Shown in pieces: positions 43,571 through 53,873 of a stretch of DNA of 64,000 nt. The translations under genes and the position numbers were made by a program. How positions within the stretch are numbered: the first letter of the stretch is position 1; each line of letters opens with the position of its first letter. The DNA comes from Sphingopyxis sp. FD7 (GTDB taxonomy: Bacteria > Pseudomonadota > Alphaproteobacteria > Sphingomonadales > Sphingomonadaceae). The stretch covers positions 1 through 64,000 of the forward strand of contig NZ_AP017898.1 of NCBI RefSeq assembly GCF_003609835.1. The letters are read 5' to 3'. Under the pieces are notes generated by a model, which did no database searches, had not been told where the DNA came from, and saw only the letters and a program-made list of their open reading frames with translations.

Positions 43571-44218
43571 TGAGGGAATCAAATATATCCATGTCGCCCG
43601 CGACGGCCGCGACGCCGCCATGTCCTTTTTCAATCACAAGGCCAATTATACGGCGGAGGCGGTCGAGCTGATCGGCGGCATCGTGCGGAGCGATCCCAAG
43701 TTCGGCTATACGCCGCGGCTCGTGCCAAGCGACCCGGCGACGCATTTCCACGACTGGCTGGTCGGCGACGAGGATGCGCTGGGCGATCCCGGCGCGTCCT
43801 TTTTCACGATGGAAAAGAGTTTCTGGGACGCGCGGAGCGACCCGAATCTGCTGCTCGTCCACTATAACGACCTCAAGGCCGACCGGATGGGCGAGATGCG
43901 GCGCATCGCCGACTTTCTGGACATCGCGGTTCCCGACGACATCTGGCCCGATCTGGTCGCCGCGGCGGGGTTCGACGCGATGAAGGCGGCCGCCGACGCG
44001 CTGCTCCCCGCCGCGGGCGACATCTGGGAGGGCGGCGGGCGGACCTTCCTGCACAAGGGAACCAACGGGCGCTGGCGCGAGCTTTACGCCCCCGACGATC
44101 TGGCGCTTTACGATGCGCGCGTCGCCGCCGAATTCACCCCCGGCCTCGCCGCGTGGGTCGAAAAGGGCCGACTGGCCACGACCGATCCCCGCGACGCCCC
44201 CGACTGAGGGGGTCAGCA

Positions 44219-44662
44219 TCATGGCGCTGCCGCGGCGCCCGCGCGGTCGGGCGACCAGGGCAGGGGTTCGAGCGTGCGGTCCGATATCGCATCGACGAAG
44301 CGGCCATGCCGCGCGCCCGTCTCGCGCTTGATCGCGGCCCATTCCTCGTCGGCCATGAAGGCCGCCCACGCCGCCTTCATCGCGGCGGCGTCGGGCCAGT
44401 CGAGCAGATAGACGAACTCGACCTTGCCCTCATGCTCGCTGCGCCAGATCGCGCGCACCGCAAAGCCGTGGCGCGCCATGATGCGTAGCGCATGATCGCG
44501 AAACCGATCGTGAAACACGCCCTCGTTGGTGCGCGGGATTTCGTAGATGCGCAGCTGTTGCAGCGGGGCGGGCGGCGTCGGCGGCGCGGCCTCTGCGGCG
44601 GCGGCCGTGGGAGCGAGCGCGAGCAGCGCGGCGAGGGTGAGGGTGCGGATGGGGGAGGGCAT
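44219..44662 (-). CDS. Exported NIPSNAP-family protein
   Basis: 147 residues: signal peptide (about 1-23, ...LALAPTAAAAEA) and then a single NIPSNAP domain, a dimeric alpha/beta-barrel fold, with LRIYEIPRTNEGVFHDRFRD, RHGFAVRAIWRSE and FVYLLDWPDAAAMKAAWAAF. The function of bacterial NIPSNAP proteins is unknown. It converges on the sulfotransferase pseudogene with 11 bases between stops. A family C repeat lies just upstream. Confidence 0.85.
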   Translation of the reverse strand: MPSPIRTLTLAALLALAPTAAAAEAAPPTPPAPLQQLRIYEIPRTNEGVFHDRFRDHALRIMARHGFAVRAIWRSEHEGKVEFVYLLDWPDAAAMKAAWAAFMADEEWAAIKRETGARHGRFVDAISDRTLEPLPWSPDRAGAAAAP

Positions 44663-44685
44663 GGGGGTTCTCCGTTTCTTGTTCC

Positions 44686-44763
44686 CGTCATCCCGGCAAA
44701 GGCCGGGATCTCGACCTCGCATCGCAACGCACCGGCGAGATCCCGGCCTGCGCCGGCATGACG
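44686..44763 (+). repeat. Paired palindromic repeat family C, copy 2
   Basis: CGTCATCCCGGCAAAGGCCG and the inverted CGGCCTGCGCCGGCATGACG enclose a spacer with the inner pair GAGATCCCGG. It occupies the gap between the NIPSNAP gene and the Arr remnant. Confidence 0.8.
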
Positions 44764-44774
44764 AACCTAAAAAT

Positions 44775-45017
44775 TCAGTCGATGATGACGTCCTTCCCTT
44801 CCGCCTTCAGCCTGGCAAGGCCGTTTTTCATCGCTTGCAGCACGTCGGGCGGGTGCGGGGTCCAGCTTTCGAGCTCGCCGACGATGCGCAGCGGCGCGCC
44901 GTCTCCATGGTTGCTCGCGCGGCCCGGGTGGAGCAGGTCGCCGACGGCAAGGTCGGCGCGGGTGCCGTGATAGAAGATCGCGCCCGCATCGGGGCCGGTG
45001 GGGGTGGTGTCCGTCAT
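44775..45017 (-). pseudogene. arr: Rifampin ADP-ribosyltransferase (Arr) remnant with internal deletion
   Basis: 80 residues against about 140 for Arr. The N-terminus FYHGTRADLAVGDLL keeps the family start with the first triad histidine (H17), and the C-terminus PLRIVGELESWTPHPPDVLQ to VIID matches the Arr end. The middle, about 55-60 residues with the triad tyrosine and aspartate, is missing at the junction SNHGDGAPLR. The deletion is in frame, so a short protein could still be made, but NAD-dependent rifampin modification is unlikely. GACGGA precedes the ATG. Confidence 0.8.
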
Positions 45018-45069
45018 TCCGTCGGCTTTGCCTTAACTTGTCAAACTTGTCACCTCCGGGCCCATGAAA

Positions 45070-45708
45070 TCAGTCACTTGGGTCCGCGCCATCGCCGTCG
45101 TCGGCAGCCGGGCCGGGCAGGCGCAGCGGGGCGGGGGGCGGCGGGTCGTCGGCGGGCGCGCCGATCCGCGCGAGCGCATCGGCCAGCCGAGCTTCGGCGG
45201 GGTCGCCGTGCGCTGGCGCGGCGTCGCCATTCGCGTCGCCGGGCCCCGCGGCGCCAAAGCGATGGGGGTCGAGCGCGCGCATCAGGAACATCGCGAGCCG
45301 TTCGGGATATTCGCGCCGCTCGCCCACCTGTTCGCCCTTGTAGAATATGGGGACCGGCACACCGTGGACCGCGCGCGCCGGCGCGGCGTCGACCAGCCGC
45401 CGCATCCCGCAATCGATCGCGGCATCCCACGCATGGCGGAAGGCATGGGCATCGGGGCGGCGGCGGAGGTTATAGGCCGATGTCGCCGACAGCCCGACGC
45501 TCGCCACCGCCTCGGTCACGCAGGCCGATGCGGCGAGCGCCTCGATGAACTTGCGCTGGCGGTCGGGGGTCCAGCCGCTGCTGCGGCGGCGCTGAAGCTG
45601 CGCGGGGGTGAAGGAGGACAGCGCGGCGGTCAGGCTTTGCGGCGCCAGGCCTTGCAAAGCCGGACCACGCGGCCGCGCGGGGCGAGCATGGGGTTTGGGC
45701 TGGGTCAT
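45070..45708 (-). CDS. HTH protein resembling a terminase small subunit
   Basis: 212 residues, hypothetical. After a basic N-terminus, WTPDRQRKFIEALAASACVT and EAVASVGLSATSAYNLRRRP form a helix-turn-helix like those in phage terminase small subunits and homeodomain-like proteins; FRHAWDAAIDCGMRRLVDAA and FYKGEQVGERREYPERLAMF follow, then an Ala/Pro/Asp-rich tail. No terminase large subunit or other phage gene is near, so it is either a lone domesticated or degenerate phage gene or a chromosomal DNA-binding protein. It diverges from the small gene at 45873. Confidence 0.65.
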   Translation of the reverse strand: MTQPKPHARPARPRGPALQGLAPQSLTAALSSFTPAQLQRRRSSGWTPDRQRKFIEALAASACVTEAVASVGLSATSAYNLRRRPDAHAFRHAWDAAIDCGMRRLVDAAPARAVHGVPVPIFYKGEQVGERREYPERLAMFLMRALDPHRFGAAGPGDANGDAAPAHGDPAEARLADALARIGAPADDPPPPAPLRLPGPAADDGDGADPSD

Positions 45709-45872
45709 CGAACAGGATGAAGCATGGCGATGCGATGTAGGAAAGGGGTTTTTGCGGGAGGCCGCGTAGTGGCGGCTTTTCGACGATTGGACGACATTTC
45801 GCCGCAGCTCTGGTAAAACCCTGTTTCGCATTGTCGGCATCGGTCGCGCGAAGATGGTGGGGGAGAGGCGGG

Positions 45873-46112
45873 ATGATGGAGAGTTTCGGGGCACTGGTCG
45901 GCTGGGGCCATCATGACGCGGGCGACCGCATCATGCTCCGGCTGGAAAGCGTGCAAACTTCGGAAGCGGCCAGGGCGCACGACCCCGACCTGTTCCGGTT
46001 CCTGATGACCAAGCAGCAAGCGGCGATCCTGGGCCATTATCTGGTCCGCATTTCCGGCCAGTCGCCGGTCGTTCCCGGAAAGCGGGGCTGGTTTCGGCGA
46101 TACTTTGGCTGA
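45873..46112 (+). CDS. Small hypothetical protein
   Basis: 79 residues, unrecognised: MMESFGALVGWGHHDAGDRI, RLESVQTSEAARAHDPDLFR and LGHYLVRISGQSP, ending in a basic GKRGWFRRYFG. No signal peptide or membrane helix is seen. GGGGGAG precedes the ATG at 45873. The codon pattern looks genuine and it diverges from the HTH gene across 164 bp, but there is no functional clue. Confidence 0.6.
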   Translation: MMESFGALVGWGHHDAGDRIMLRLESVQTSEAARAHDPDLFRFLMTKQQAAILGHYLVRISGQSPVVPGKRGWFRRYFG

Positions 46113-46158
46113 CGGGGTGCCCACCATCGCTGCGCGACAGGGAGGATATTTCCATTGT

Positions 46159-46231
46159 CGTCACCCCGGACTTGATCCGGGGTCCATGACTTCAGCGCCG
46201 CCGTGGATCCCGGATCAAGTCCGGGATGACG
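46159..46231 (-). repeat. Paired palindromic repeat family B, copy 3
   Basis: CGTCACCCCGGACTTGATCC and GGATCAAGTCCGGGATGACG enclose TGACTTCAGCGCCGCCGTGG, the reverse complement of the spacer of copy 1 at 1990-2062. It lies between two convergent genes. Confidence 0.85.
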
Positions 46232-46251
46232 AAGGTGGGTTACGTTCCCGT

Positions 46252-46764
46252 TCAGCCTGCAACCCCGCGCAGTCGCCAGCGGCCGTGTTCGACATGGGTG
46301 GTTTTGCCGACGATGCTTTCGGTCAGGATGATTTCATCGACCGTCCAGCCGATCGGCGGGATCTTCTGGGCATTCAGGCGGTCGCCGCGATAGTTGATCG
46401 TGATGTGCGGTTCGGGGGTGGTGCCGTCCATGATCGGCGCTTTTTCGCGCAGCAGATGGTTGACCAGCGCCTTCTGTAACGCCCGCGCTTCGGTTAGCGG
46501 CTCGCGCGTGCGCAGCGTCACCGCCTTGCGGTTCTCGATCCGGTCGAAGCGAAGCGGGAAGGGGGGCGCGACGAAGCTGTCCAGCGCGGCGATGGTCGCG
46601 GGCAGCCACTCGGGCGGGGCGTAGTGGAGGTCGTAGAGCGAGATGAGCGTGACATGGAGGAGATCGGGGCCGCGCCCGGGATCGTTGCGCGGCAGCGCGA
46701 CGATCGCCGCCTGCACCTCCGGCGGCGGCTTGGCCATGACGTAGAGGGGGTTTCGGGGGCGCAT
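46252..46764 (-). CDS. 2'-5' RNA ligase family protein
   Basis: 170 residues with the two HxT/S motifs of the 2H phosphoesterase superfamily: LLHVTLISLYD near residue 37 and EPHITINYRGD near 119. LigT/ThpR-type proteins open or close 2'-5' or 2',3'-cyclic phosphates in RNA; the natural substrate is uncertain. It lies 12 bases downstream of the Fic gene on the same strand, so co-transcription is likely, and the two may form one acquired unit. Confidence 0.88.
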   Translation of the reverse strand: MRPRNPLYVMAKPPPEVQAAIVALPRNDPGRGPDLLHVTLISLYDLHYAPPEWLPATIAALDSFVAPPFPLRFDRIENRKAVTLRTREPLTEARALQKALVNHLLREKAPIMDGTTPEPHITINYRGDRLNAQKIPPIGWTVDEIILTESIVGKTTHVEHGRWRLRGVAG

Positions 46765-46776
46765 GGGTGGGAGTGG

Positions 46777-47880
46777 TTACGCTGATCGAGCTTCATCTTC
46801 GCCGCGCTGGAGTAACGCCACGAGAGGAGTGTTGATGAAATAGACGTTCCTTCCCGACTGATGTTTCACTAGCAAGTCGGCCTCCGCTAGTTGATCGAGA
46901 TATTTTGCGGCGGTTTGTCGAGACACACCTAACTCGCTGACGATGTAGTCAATCCGCGTGTAGGGATGTCGGAACAAATTATTGAGCAAGTCCTGCGAAT
47001 AGATTTTTCCATGCTCTGAACGGATTCGCTGTTTGTAGTCGGCCATGAGGGCGCGAATGTCGGCAACAAGGTCGATCGTCTGAGCCGCCGTTTTAGCTAC
47101 TGCCGTGAGCATATATACGAGCCAAGGCTCCCATTCGCCGGTGTCTCTCACCGACTGCAGCAACCGGTAATAGTCCGCTTTGTTGGCGGTGATGTATCGG
47201 CTGAGGTAGAGGATCGGGATGTCGAGCAAGCGCTGCTGCGTGAGGTAAAGCACGTTGATGATACGCCCCAATCGACCGTTGCCGTCCGGAAAGGGGTGAA
47301 TGCTCTCGAACTGATGGTGGATAATGGCCATTCGGACCAGCGGATCGAGATGCTTATATTCATCGCTGTTGATGAATTTTTCCAGCGCCGTCATGTGCGC
47401 TATAACTTCAGCTCCCGTCTGCGGCGGAATATAGACGATTTCTTTCGTCTGGTCGTTTTTGAGCGCGGTTCCGGGCGTGTTGCGAAATCCGCCGTCGGTG
47501 CGCTTTAAAACCTGAAACATCGCGACGATTATATTGTTGGTTAGGAGGCCCTGCTTATCACGCATCTCTACGAGTCCCAAACGCAAGGCGTCCCGGTAGA
47601 GGGCGACCTCCTTTGCTGCAGGGGAGGAAGGGATTTCGGGAAAAAGGGTTGCCTGAAAGAGTTCGTCCTGTGTGGTGACGATATTTTCGATCTCTGAACT
47701 CGCTTTGGCCTCTTGCAACGAGAGCGTGTCGATGAGGATACCCTGATTAGGGATCGTAGCTGCACGTCCTTTGAGCTCGGCGAGGAAGCGGTGCGCAATG
47801 GCTGCCACCTTTAGGACGGCCTTGCTTTCCAACTCGCCGGGAGGTGGCAGGTCCGGGATGGCATAGGTTGATGTCAGCAT
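46777..47880 (-). CDS. Fic-domain AMP-transferase (class II) with winged helix
   Basis: 367 residues: a Fic_N region, the inhibitory helix motif S61-SEI-E65-N66 (class II, [S/T]xxxE[G/N]), the Fic core with the intact active site HPFPDGNGRLGR at 195-206, and a C-terminal winged-helix domain (YIVSELGVSRQTAAKYLDQL). Such enzymes AMPylate target hydroxyls, here held off by the internal glutamate, and some bind their own promoters. The gene is visibly less GC-rich than its neighbours and uses more A/T-ending codons, which suggests transfer. A perfect palindrome sits 20 bp upstream. Confidence 0.93.
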   Translation of the reverse strand: MLTSTYAIPDLPPPGELESKAVLKVAAIAHRFLAELKGRAATIPNQGILIDTLSLQEAKASSEIENIVTTQDELFQATLFPEIPSSPAAKEVALYRDALRLGLVEMRDKQGLLTNNIIVAMFQVLKRTDGGFRNTPGTALKNDQTKEIVYIPPQTGAEVIAHMTALEKFINSDEYKHLDPLVRMAIIHHQFESIHPFPDGNGRLGRIINVLYLTQQRLLDIPILYLSRYITANKADYYRLLQSVRDTGEWEPWLVYMLTAVAKTAAQTIDLVADIRALMADYKQRIRSEHGKIYSQDLLNNLFRHPYTRIDYIVSELGVSRQTAAKYLDQLAEADLLVKHQSGRNVYFINTPLVALLQRGEDEARSA

Positions 47881-47899
47881 AATGCAGCCTGCATATGGA

Positions 47900-47915
47900 T
47901 TAGCGATTTCGCTAA
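47900..47915 (-). promoter_or_regulatory. Palindrome upstream of fic, likely operator
   Basis: TTAGCGA-TT-TCGCTAA is a perfect 7+7 palindrome ending 20 bases before the fic start. Related half-sites (TCGCGA, TTAACGA) lie within the next 30 bases in an unusually AT-rich stretch. A binding site for the Fic winged helix is a reasonable guess. Confidence 0.55.
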
Positions 47916-47990
47916 CATATCGCGAAAACGTGTTAACGAAAGAGTATTTTTATAACACGTCTCAAATCGCGGTGACAGATACATTAACCC

Positions 47991-48595
47991 CTATCCCTCT
48001 GGTCTGCTTACGTCGGGCGCGTGACCATATTCTGAGTAGAGTTCGAGCAGCCGCTCGGGGCTGATGCCGTCTTGCTGGGCAATCGTCAGGTCGTGGGCGT
48101 CGTCGTCCAGGCTGATCGCCGGCCTTTGCCTGCCCAGCTGCGGATAGACCCAGCAGCCTTGATTGAGCGTTTCGGGAAAACCCTTGAGGCTGTTCGCGAA
48201 CCAGCCCCACCACGGCCCCATGTCGCTGTATTTGCCGTCGTCGAAGCCATCGACGTAGCGGTCGAAATTCTCGCGCGAGAGGGTCGACCAGACGCCGTAG
48301 CCGAATTTTTCGGCCATTCCGTGGACAGGGATGTCGAAGACGCAGCGGACGAAGAAATGTTCGCCGCCGATCACGCAGAAATCCTCGGACAGGAAATCGC
48401 CGTCGAGGCGTAGCGCACTGTTGGGTTCAAGCTCTTCCGCCTTGCCCCAATGATCGGGGGCCAGCGAGGCGATGTCGAACATGCCTTCATGATCGACATC
48501 GCAGTTCGCGCATTTCCAGCGGGCGGATTGCAGGATTTCGAGAGCGGACGGTTTGCGCCGTCCGAACAGTTTGCCGAACAAGCCGCCTCCGCTCA

Positions 48596-48596
<1 letters not shown>
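47991..48596 (-). CDS. DUF2199 domain protein
   Basis: 201 residues. The DUF2199 core shows WKCANCDVDHEGMFDIASLA with a CxxC pair, PDHWGKAEELEPNSALRLDG, then ...FCVIGGEHFFVRCVFDIPVH and FGYGVWSTLSRENFDRYVD. The cysteines may bind zinc. The function is unknown. Its ATG overlaps the thiC stop by one base (TGATG), so it is probably translated from the thiC message and controlled by the TPP riboswitch, although no thiamine role is known. Confidence 0.88.
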
Positions 48597-50636
<2,040 letters not shown>

Positions 50637-50721
50637 GGAGGGGTTATAGGGGGCGCCGCGGGTGCTGTCCATGGCGATGCCGATGCCGCGGTGGTAAGGC
50701 GCGACGGAGAGGAAGCGATTC

Positions 50722-51162
50722 ATGCGGATCATGGTGGCGGCTTTGGCGGTGGCGCTGGTGGCGGCAAGTCCCGCGGCGACGGTCGACGATCTCGGCTGGC
50801 TCGCGGGCGACTGGGTCAGCGAGGCGGGCGAACGCTGGACCGAGGAGCGCTGGACGCCCCCGCGCGCCGGGCTGATGCTGGGGGTGAGCCGGTCGGGGCG
50901 CGGCGAGGAATTGCGCGAATATGAGTATATCCGCATCAGCCGGGGCGACGACGGCGCGATCGCCTATATCGCGATGCCGCGGGGCGGGGCGCCGGTGGCG
51001 TTCCGGCTGGCGCGGCACCATGGCAACAGCGCGACGTTCGAGAATGCCGCGCACGATTATCCGCAGCGCATCGCCTATGTCCGCGACGGCGACACGCTGA
51101 CCGCAACGATCTCGGCGATCGACGGGTCGAAGCCGCGCCGCTGGACCTATCGACGGCGCTGA
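50722..51162 (+). CDS. Exported DUF6265 family protein
   Basis: 146 residues with a signal peptide (about 1-19, ...ALVAASPAA). The mature part reads LGWLAGDWVSE, ERWTEERWTPPRAGLMLGVS and GEELREYEYIRI, then FENAAHDYPQRIAY, the DUF6265 pattern, a lipocalin-like beta-barrel of unknown role. GGAGAGGA precedes the ATG. It faces away from thiC and runs 15 bases before the WYL regulator on the same strand. Confidence 0.85.
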   Translation: MRIMVAALAVALVAASPAATVDDLGWLAGDWVSEAGERWTEERWTPPRAGLMLGVSRSGRGEELREYEYIRISRGDDGAIAYIAMPRGGAPVAFRLARHHGNSATFENAAHDYPQRIAYVRDGDTLTATISAIDGSKPRRWTYRRR

Positions 51163-51177
51163 CGGACGCGGGGCATC

Positions 51178-51873
51178 ATGGCGGACAGGACGGGGCGGCT
51201 CTTCGCGATCATCGACAGTCTGCGCCGGCGGCGGCGGCCGGTGACGGCCGAGGCGCTGGCGGAAGAGCAGGGCGTGTCGGTGCGCACGCTCTATCGCGAC
51301 ATCCAGGCGCTGATCGCGCTCGGCGCCCCGATCGAGGGCGCGGCGGGGGTCGGCTATATGCTGCGCGCGGGATTTTTCCTGCCGCCGCTGATGTTCACCG
51401 CCGAGGAACTGGAGGCGCTGGTGCTGGGCGCGCGCTGGGTCGAGGCGCGGCAGGACGGCGACCTGTCGCGCGCCGCGGGGCTGGCGCTCGCCAAGATCGC
51501 GGCGGCGAGCCCCGATGACTTGAAGCAGCGAATCGACGAGGCGGGGCTGTGGCCGGTCAGCCGCCGCTGGCGCGAGAAGGATGCGCCCCTGCTTGCGACG
51601 GTGCGCGCGGCGATGCGGTCCGAAAAGACGCTGCATATCGACTATGCCGACGAACAGGGGCGGACGAGCGAACGCGCGATCTGGCCCGCGGCGCTCGCCT
51701 ATTATGAGGACAAGCAGGTCATCGCCGCGTGGTGCCTGCTGCGGCAGGATTTTCGCAGTTTTCGCATCGACCGGATCGCTGCGGCGCGGATCGGCGACGG
51801 GCGCTTCGGGCGGCGGCGCGCCGTGCTGATGGCCGACTGGTGGCGCCAGAAGGGGTGGGACGACGCCTCCTGA
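51178..51873 (+). CDS. YafY-like HTH-WYL transcriptional regulator
   Basis: 231 residues. The N-terminal HTH_11 domain (GRLFAIIDSLRRRRRPVTAE, GVSVRTLYRDIQALIALGAP) is followed by the WYL domain at about 130-215 (LHIDYADEQGRTSERAIWPA, YYEDKQVIAAWCLLRQDFRS), a ligand-sensing SH3-like fold. Such regulators of the YafY type usually control an adjacent gene; the GFA gene 76 bases downstream is the likely partner. Confidence 0.9.
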   Translation: MADRTGRLFAIIDSLRRRRRPVTAEALAEEQGVSVRTLYRDIQALIALGAPIEGAAGVGYMLRAGFFLPPLMFTAEELEALVLGARWVEARQDGDLSRAAGLALAKIAAASPDDLKQRIDEAGLWPVSRRWREKDAPLLATVRAAMRSEKTLHIDYADEQGRTSERAIWPAALAYYEDKQVIAAWCLLRQDFRSFRIDRIAAARIGDGRFGRRRAVLMADWWRQKGWDDAS

Positions 51874-51949
51874 CATCTTCTGTCAGGGGGCTTCGCTACA
51901 TCGCTTCGGGTGAAGGCGGCCGGAGCCGCCACCAACCGGAGGACAGGAA

Positions 51950-52354
51950 ATGCTGAAGACCCATCATGGTTCGTGCCACTGCGGCGCCGTCCGGTTCGAG
52001 GCCGACATCGACCTCGAAGCGGGCACGGGCAAATGCAATTGCTCGATCTGCACCAAGAAGAGGAACTGGAGCGCGCAGATCAAGCCCGAGGCTTTCCGGC
52101 TGCTGAGCGATCCGGCGGCGCTTTCCGACTATCGGTTCGGGTCGGGGAGCGTACATCATGTCTTTTGCCGGACGTGCGGGGTGTCGCCCTTTGGCCATGG
52201 CTATGTCGAGGAGATCGGCGGCGCCTATTATTCGGTGGCGATCGCGTGCCTCGACGATCTGACCCCGGCCGAAATGGCGGCGCTGCCGGTAACCCATATG
52301 GACGGCGCAGGGAATAACTGGTGGAACCCGCCCGAGGTCACCGCGCATATGTGA
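51950..52354 (+). CDS. GFA-family protein, second copy
   Basis: 134 residues with the complete Gfa/CENP-V cysteine set: GSCHCGAVRF at 8-17, CNCSICTKK at about 29-37 and FCRTCGVSPF near 71-80. These bind zinc in glutathione-dependent formaldehyde-activating relatives. It is a short single-domain member, unlike the longer GFA protein at 10143-10694. GGAGGACAGG precedes the ATG. The WYL regulator lies directly upstream, a pairing found in many genomes. Confidence 0.92.
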   Translation: MLKTHHGSCHCGAVRFEADIDLEAGTGKCNCSICTKKRNWSAQIKPEAFRLLSDPAALSDYRFGSGSVHHVFCRTCGVSPFGHGYVEEIGGAYYSVAIACLDDLTPAEMAALPVTHMDGAGNNWWNPPEVTAHM

Positions 52355-52450
52355 GCGGGCAGGCAGCGGGATGGCCGTGAAGCCTTCCCGTCGCGGCGCG
52401 GCTGCGATGGATTGCGCCAGCGGCTCCCGCACCCCAAGGGTTTCGCTGCG

Positions 52451-53833
52451 TCAGAAGCTCAGCTCGTCATAGATTCTGGAAAGGTCGTGCCCCCACGCAT
52501 CCTCGTAGCGGTCGAGCAGGTCGTGCGCGGGGGACTTGCCGCTTTTGGCGATGCGGCGGAGCGGTTCGAGGAAGCCGACCTCGTTGTCGCCCATCGAATT
52601 GACCTCGCCGCGCGCGGCGAGGCCCGACGCCGCGATGTCGAGAACGCGGTGCGCCAGCTGTCCCAGGGTGCCGCCGCCGGGGGCCGGGGCGTCGAGTCCG
52701 TCGCGCGGCACCGCGTCGCGCAGCGCCTGTTGCTCCTCGATGCTCCAGCCCTTGACCAGATCCCAGGCGGCGTCGAGCGCGCTCTGGTCATAGAGGAGGC
52801 CGACCCAGAGCGCGGGGAGCGCGCAGATACGGTTCCACGGGCCGCCATCGGCGCCGCGCATTTCGAGGAAGCTTTTGAGGCGCACTTCGGGAAAGGCGGT
52901 CGAGAGATGGTCGGTCCAGTCGGAGAGGCGCGGCAGCTCGCCGGGGAGCGCGGGCAGCTCGCCCCTCAGAAAGTCGCGGAAGCTCTGTCCGGCGGCATCG
53001 ATATATTTGCCGTCGCGGAAGACGAAATACATCGGGACGTCGAGCATATAGTCGACATAGCGCTCGTAACCGAAGCCATCCTCGAACACGAAAGGCAGCA
53101 TGCCGGTGCGTGCGGGATCGGTGTCGGTCCAGATATGGCTGCGGTACGACATATAGCCGTTGGGCCGCCCCTCGGTGAAAGGCGATGAGGCGAAAAGCGC
53201 GGTCGCGAGCGGCTGGAGCGCGAGCGACACGCGGAACTTCTGCACCATGTCGGCCTCGCTCGCATAGTCGAGGTTGGTCTGGATCGTGCAGGTGCGCAGC
53301 ATCATGTCGAGCCCGAGGCCGCCGACGCGCGGCATGTGCTCGAGCATGATCTTGTAGCGCCCCTTGGGCATGATCGGCAGTTCGTCGCGCGTCTTGTCGG
53401 GCCACATGCCGAGCCCGAGGAAGCCGAGCCCGAGTTCGGCGCCGACCTCTTTCACCTGCTTCAGATGCCGCCCGGTCTCGGCGCAGGTCTGGTGCAGATT
53501 TTCGAGCGGCGCGCCCGACAGTTCGAGCTGCCCCGCGGGTTCGAGACTGACGGTGCCGTCGCTGCCCGCCAGCGCGATAACCTTGCCGCCCTCGATCACC
53601 GGCTCCCAGCCGAAGCGGGTGAGCGCCATCAGGAGGTCGTGGATGCCGCCGGGTTCGTCATAGGAAGGCGCGCGGTGATCGCTCACGCGGTAGACGAACT
53701 TTTCATGCTCGGTGCCGATGCGCCAGCGCTCTTTGGGTTTTTCACCCTGGGCCATGGGGGCCGCGAGCTGGTCGCGGTTTTCGATGACGGGATCGTGGCG
53801 GTCCGAGGCGGTGCGCGTGCTCATGCCCGGCAT
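52451..53833 (-). CDS. gshA: Glutamate-cysteine ligase (class 3, plant/alphaproteobacterial type)
   Basis: 460 residues. The family signature is clear: WRIGTEHEKFVY at about 36-47 for the ATP/metal site, VSLEPAGQLELSGAP, MRTCTIQTNLDYASE-like sequence, and RLKSFLEMRGADGGPW. It makes gamma-glutamylcysteine, the first step of glutathione synthesis, and so supplies the GSTs and GFA proteins of this window. Two ATGs (53833, 53824) are possible starts; neither has a strong ribosome-binding site. It converges with the GFA gene. Confidence 0.95.
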   Translation of the reverse strand: MPGMSTRTASDRHDPVIENRDQLAAPMAQGEKPKERWRIGTEHEKFVYRVSDHRAPSYDEPGGIHDLLMALTRFGWEPVIEGGKVIALAGSDGTVSLEPAGQLELSGAPLENLHQTCAETGRHLKQVKEVGAELGLGFLGLGMWPDKTRDELPIMPKGRYKIMLEHMPRVGGLGLDMMLRTCTIQTNLDYASEADMVQKFRVSLALQPLATALFASSPFTEGRPNGYMSYRSHIWTDTDPARTGMLPFVFEDGFGYERYVDYMLDVPMYFVFRDGKYIDAAGQSFRDFLRGELPALPGELPRLSDWTDHLSTAFPEVRLKSFLEMRGADGGPWNRICALPALWVGLLYDQSALDAAWDLVKGWSIEEQQALRDAVPRDGLDAPAPGGGTLGQLAHRVLDIAASGLAARGEVNSMGDNEVGFLEPLRRIAKSGKSPAHDLLDRYEDAWGHDLSRIYDELSF

Positions 53834-53873
53834 TTAGACTATCCGGTATAGAATGCAATCGGCGCTGTGCGGG

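Larger units (their letters stand above)
42290..44207 (+). pseudogene. Sulfotransferase gene interrupted by an IS element
   Basis: The 5' part (42290-42615) encodes a cytosolic-type sulfotransferase start with STYPKCGTTWMQRIV, the PAPS 5'-phosphosulfate loop. The 3' part (43574-44207) encodes YIHVARDGRDAAMSFFNH, the 3'-phosphate site, and FLHKGTNGRWR near the end. Removing the IS and one copy of its 3-bp duplication joins the parts in frame as ...PVHE-GIKYIHV..., giving a 319-residue protein of normal length. No other damage is visible, so the insertion looks recent. A start inside the transposase region could still make a C-terminal fragment, but it lacks the PAPS loop. Confidence 0.92.

Noticed and set aside
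43218-44207. 330-codon frame joining part of the IS to the sulfotransferase C-terminus as a fusion gene
   Set aside because: The first part is an out-of-frame reading of the transposase; the arrangement is explained by the IS insertion.
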